Source: Moniliophthora roreri
Lineage: Eukaryota; Basidiomycota; Agaricomycetes; Agaricales; Marasmiaceae
DNA length: 64,000 nucleotides
Assembly (NCBI GenBank): GCA_001466705.2
Contig: LATX02000240.1
Span: 1-64,000, forward strand
Direction: 5' to 3'
Below, piece by piece: positions 60,279 through 64,000 of the stretch; within the stretch, counting starts at the first letter, position 1; the number at the start of each line of letters is the position of its first letter. The notes beneath the pieces were generated by a model, which saw only the letters and a program-made list of their open reading frames with translations, was not told the DNA's origin and did no database searches. The translations under genes were made by a program, and so were the position numbers.

Positions 60279-62915
60279 TCAAATCGTGTAGCGATATCCA
60301 CTGTAGTCGTCTCCCTTCTCTCTCTTCGCGTCAGCAATCGAATCGTATCGGCCGTTTTTCTCGTGGCCGGTCTTTGAGTCTCCGATAATCTCGTCCCGTT
60401 CGCTTCGCTCCCTCTTCGCGTTTTCTCGCTTAACGAAGAAAAGGTAGATACAAGAGGTGATTATTCCGATGGCGATGTACATCAGTACCAGTCCTGTAAA
60501 TTAATGGGTTAGCGACTGATCATGGAGGAGGCAATCGCACTATTCACCGTGACCGAGAGGGTACCATGGCGCATCCTCTGAACGATACTAATGTTATAGT
60601 CAATATTGGCCTTGACGATGAACCGGTCGTGAACACTTACTACATTCGAGCTGACGGCGCCGTTGATATTACCGCTGGGAAAACATCAATCAATCGGTTA
60701 AGAAACACTATAAAAAAGATAAGATATACAAGCTGATGACCATTCCCAAGGTGACACTACGCTTGTAAGACCCCTCAACGTTGTTGGACATCCATGCACT
60801 GTGAACGACAATGAGCACTTGAGGTCATTACGGTAACATAATGCGGCTTGTACAAACATGGTATTGGCTGCGTGCAGAACGACCTTTAGTAACAAACCGA
60901 CGTTGTGAAGTGATATCAACTTACGAATGTTAGGGAAGATACCGCTACAGGGAGAGACTCTTAGCAACGGTCACTGAGAGAACAGTAAAACGGTACCATG
61001 TCGCCAGGAACACAGCAAAGTAAGACAAAGCCGGATTCCTTGATGCAATGAGAATGATGTAGCCGGCAGCACCTACAACAGATGAATTGTAAGGTCAGGT
61101 GCTGGGGTAGAAAGATTAACGCTCACCTAGACAGAAGAATGCGCTAAGGATAAAAAAGGTTAGAATGTCGGGTTCAGGAGGAAATGTCAATCTTACATGT
61201 TGAAATAGCCTCGTCTGCCATACCGGTCCGCGAGGAAACCAACCAGACAGGTGACGATACAGGCAAAGACATAAACGGGAACAGTCAACAGGTTTGCCAC
61301 CGTCCTGTTTGTAGCAAATTGACCGAGCTGTTAAAGAAAAATGAGCACTGGATGCGATAACGCAGACACTGTGACTGACTTGATTGATAATGGACGGAAG
61401 GAAAAGGGAAAACGCGTAGAGAGGCATGTCACAGCCTGCATAAATCAGCACTAGTTATCGAAAGTGGAGTCAGCTGTTGAGATTCCCTGAAGCTTGGACA
61501 TCACACTTACTTCCCACCCAGGTCTTCCAATCCAATATACTCATTCTAATATACTTCCATCTGAGCTTTTCGCCACCAGCACTAAACTGGTCGTCACTTT
61601 GAAGACGACGGACTACCACAGTTCTTTCAGCTTCCGACAAGAATTTCGCTGTATCCGGGAAGTCCTGAACGATCCAGAAAGAGAATACTCCGGCCACTAC
61701 TGTCAGCAGGCCTTCAAGGATACTAGCCCATCACATTTAGTATCGGCGCTTATAAAGTTTAAAATGTCACTTACAAGATCCAGGCCCAAGCCGGCTTCCC
61801 GCCAACACCATCCATCTGAGCAATCGCAGCCTATGATGCGAGATGTCAGCCATTCCGCGTAGTAGTTTCGTATATGCTTACTGCAAGTAACCCTCCGAAA
61901 GCTAAGGAGATCCGATTAGTATTGAATGAAGAAGGAATTGAAAAGGGCACAGTACCCCCAGATACTGTTGCGGCTGAGAAAAAGATGGCCGCACGAATAC
62001 CAAACTCGGACCGCTTATACCAACTGACATGCAGATTTCGTCAGGAACGAGTGATTGATGATCAAGTATTGCGGTATACCAACCACGACAGATAAAAATT
62101 GACACCTGGGAATAGGCCGGCTTCAAACGTTCCCAAAAGGAGTCGCATGGCTAACGGCAAAAATAGAGCTGTTGAGCTCTGCAAGCTTTAGGGACAGGTG
62201 TTGGTGGAGTCACTTACTGACGAGACCACCATAATCGTGAACAAGACCTTGGACTGTCTGCAAGGAACATGTGAACGAGATTGATATCGAGGGAGAATGG
62301 TGCCCAAAAACATACCATCATAACACCCCAGAGTAACATCAGTCCCGAGAGCCATATTGACGGCCGTAAGCGTTTTAGGAAAACGTTTGATGGAACCTGG
62401 CGGTCAATATGAGTAAGATCCAGCATGCAATATTGGGGATATGCACCTCGAAAATGGCGTAGCTTGTTTCCAGAGTCAAAAAGAGCAGCACACAGAAATG
62501 GAAAAGGAAACATACCTGAAGAAGAACACTGTCAACGATATGAGGTACTGATCGTCGGTGATCCCGAGGTCTTTTTCCAGGTCGTACAACTATTCAGAAT
62601 CGTTTACACATATTTTGAGCACCTGAAGAGAGTATCCGACAGACCTTAGCACTTGATACAGGGGTCAGTAACAGATAGAGACGTGCTAGACGAAGAAACT
62701 CACTTTCCGATACTCGTTCGATCCAAGAAACTCAAAAGATACAAGAAGGATAGCCATGGGATAAGAGCAAAGTCTATCTTGCGTATGAGTTTGCGCTCGT
62801 CCACACCAGAGACATCGACATGGGCGTTATAGAGTGGTGTCTCGTGCGGCGCTTGCATTGATGCAGCTTCTTTGTCGGAGCTGGAAGAAGAGACGACGGG
62901 CTTCTCCGTATCCAT
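60279..62915 (-). CDS. MFS transporter, anion:cation symporter (Dal5/Tna1-like) family
   Basis: A 12-span major facilitator of the ACS family (allantoate, nicotinate, pantothenate-type organic anion importers). ATG 62915 opens MDTEKPVVSSSSSDKEAASM; the first span is KIDFALIPWLSFLYLLSFLD-RTSIGK, the family's canonical TM1 with LDRxxIG. Next come DDQYLISLTVFFFSYAIFEV-PSNVFLKRLRPSIWL (TM2-3, EVPSN), RLLLGTFEAGLFPG, WILILEGLLTVVAGVFSFWI-VQDFPDTAKFL (the central loop DFPDTAKFLSEAER), YAFSLFLPSIINQ, VFACIVTCLVGFLADRYGRR, AWMSNNVEGSYKRSVTLGMV and a last span LVLMYIAIGIITSCIYLFFV. A charged tail follows. Around ten introns; stop at 60279. Neighbouring PKS/P450 genes suggest a role in metabolite or precursor traffic, but the ACS family is mainly a nutrient importer, so this is inference. 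Confidence 0.88.
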
Positions 62916-64000
62916 GATGGTGGTCCTGAACAGAAAGCGGGAAGAAAGGGTAGCTGAGCGTTCGACATTTTTGAGTTGATAAAATCAATGCGAGTAAACC
63001 TGCCGTAACCCTTTGCGTACCCCATGCTCCTTACCCCGCGTGTGAACGGATTCCCTCTTCCTGGCAATCACGTATCATCCGCCGGATATCTCTCTCCATT
63101 TCCCATCACTCCGACTGTGCTCTACAGTTGTCGATTCGAACCTGAATGATGTCTTATATGACTCACGTCACCCGCGGAGAGGCTGGAAAGACCTGTACGC
63201 GCGAGTTCTGTGGTGCTCTCACGTTGTACTCATTGGCGACATTCAGAAGGACAAGGAACCTTGCAAGAAACGATAATCAGAACCTAGAACAATAACTTCA
63301 ACTCGTAGCTCCTTTGTCGTGCTGATGAAATGAATACAGCCCCAAGATTTGAGGATCCGGAACATCAAGCTCAAGTGCAAACTTTCCTGCCGCTCTCCGT
63401 AGATTCGCAGTCTGGCATATTTTACTGCCGGTTCTCAGGACTCGATATCGTTCTCATTTTAGTTCAGCTTTCGACCTAAGAATGGCTCAGGTCTATGCTA
63501 GCAAAGGACTGGCGAGAATTATATCGTTTTCTGAATCAGAATGCCCAGGGATGATTGGTTCTTATCCGCTTGCCAAGGACAGACAAGTTGTGTTGGAGCG
63601 TACTTTCCTGACTACTATACACACGCCGCGCTCGCGTCATCTATATACCGGTTCCTCAAGTATCCGAATTCAGGAGAGTCAGAAGGTTCTGTATAATTGG
63701 TTCTCTCCTCTTGTATCCCGAAACTGACCGCTTCTAAAAAGTTACAGGTATTTCTTGGTAACTATATGTTTCTACTTCGAAATCTTGAGGTCTTTCTTGT
63801 GCGTCGCATTCTCAGGAAGCATCTGTCGTCAGCATCGGAGTACTGAAAGCCCGTCCTTTCTGAGAGCTGCCCGGGACCGGCATGCACTCTTACCGCAACA
63901 ACGACCCGGGTGAGCTCGGGATCGTCGTGTCATTGCGGTCTCTAGTTCCGGGTATCCTGGTCCAACCTGGATCGACAGTCTCAGGGCAACTTAAATATAG
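62916..64000. other. Right-end region, no gene recognised
   Basis: About 1.1 kb upstream of the transporter, reaching the window edge. It should hold the transporter promoter. Frames such as 63,482-63,727 (plus) show no motif. No tRNA, repeat or regulatory signature recognised. Confidence 0.4.

Noticed and set aside
63060..63240. Possible tRNA suggested by a GGTTCGAATC-like T-loop on the minus strand
   Set aside because: No matching acceptor stem, anticodon arm or D-loop could be folded around it.
1..64000. CRISPR arrays, insertion sequences or long terminal repeats
   Set aside because: No spaced direct repeats, transposase or reverse-transcriptase motifs, or long repeats were seen by eye in either strand.

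Overview
The window is nuclear DNA of a filamentous basidiomycete, almost certainly an agaricomycete. Genes are dense, on both strands, and cut by many short introns of about 45-70 bp with GT...AG ends. Several families are typical of mushroom-forming fungi: an Egh16/Gas1-like secreted protein, ricin-B-type lectins, a highly spliced iterative polyketide synthase (PKS) with a terminal reductase, tandem P450s and a multi-span orphan membrane protein. No virus, CRISPR array or bacterial operon is visible. Exon joins were worked out by eye from splice signals and reading frame, so internal boundaries are models.

Left part (1-36 kb), mostly conserved housekeeping genes: the N-terminal end of TOR kinase (minus, cut by the window edge); a frame-broken phosphotransferase remnant; the 5'-3' exoribonuclease XRN1; an M20 amidohydrolase with an unusual Cys-rich N-terminus; a CAJ1-type J-protein; a Ser-rich conserved hypothetical; a 3.7 kb gene-poor gap; an Egh16-like secreted protein; an SDR oxidoreductase; ribosome-biogenesis factor NOC4 flanked by two ricin-B-like lectins; a Ser-rich hypothetical; a small coiled-coil protein; and a DUF676/LPL1-like lipase with a membrane anchor.

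Right part (37-63 kb), a probable secondary-metabolite locus: a berberine-bridge-type FAD oxidase; a PKS of about 8.2 kb (KS-AT-DH-degenerate ER-KR-ACP-thioester reductase); two paralogous P450s on either side of a multi-span membrane protein; and an ACS-family MFS transporter. The expected product is a reduced or polyene chain released by reduction to an aldehyde or alcohol, then oxidised by the P450s and flavoenzyme. A tiny Swi5/Sae3 recombination gene lies between the second P450 and the transporter.

The most striking gene is at 39,823-42,456, between the flavin oxidase and the PKS. It joins a 2H phosphoesterase, a TPR-like helical segment, a DUSP23-like dual-specificity phosphatase, a P-loop polynucleotide kinase and a nucleotidyltransferase RNA ligase in one chain of about 859 residues. 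It looks like a complete RNA end-healing and sealing enzyme, with a domain order different from the classical fungal tRNA ligase (ligase-kinase-CPDase) and an extra phosphatase.
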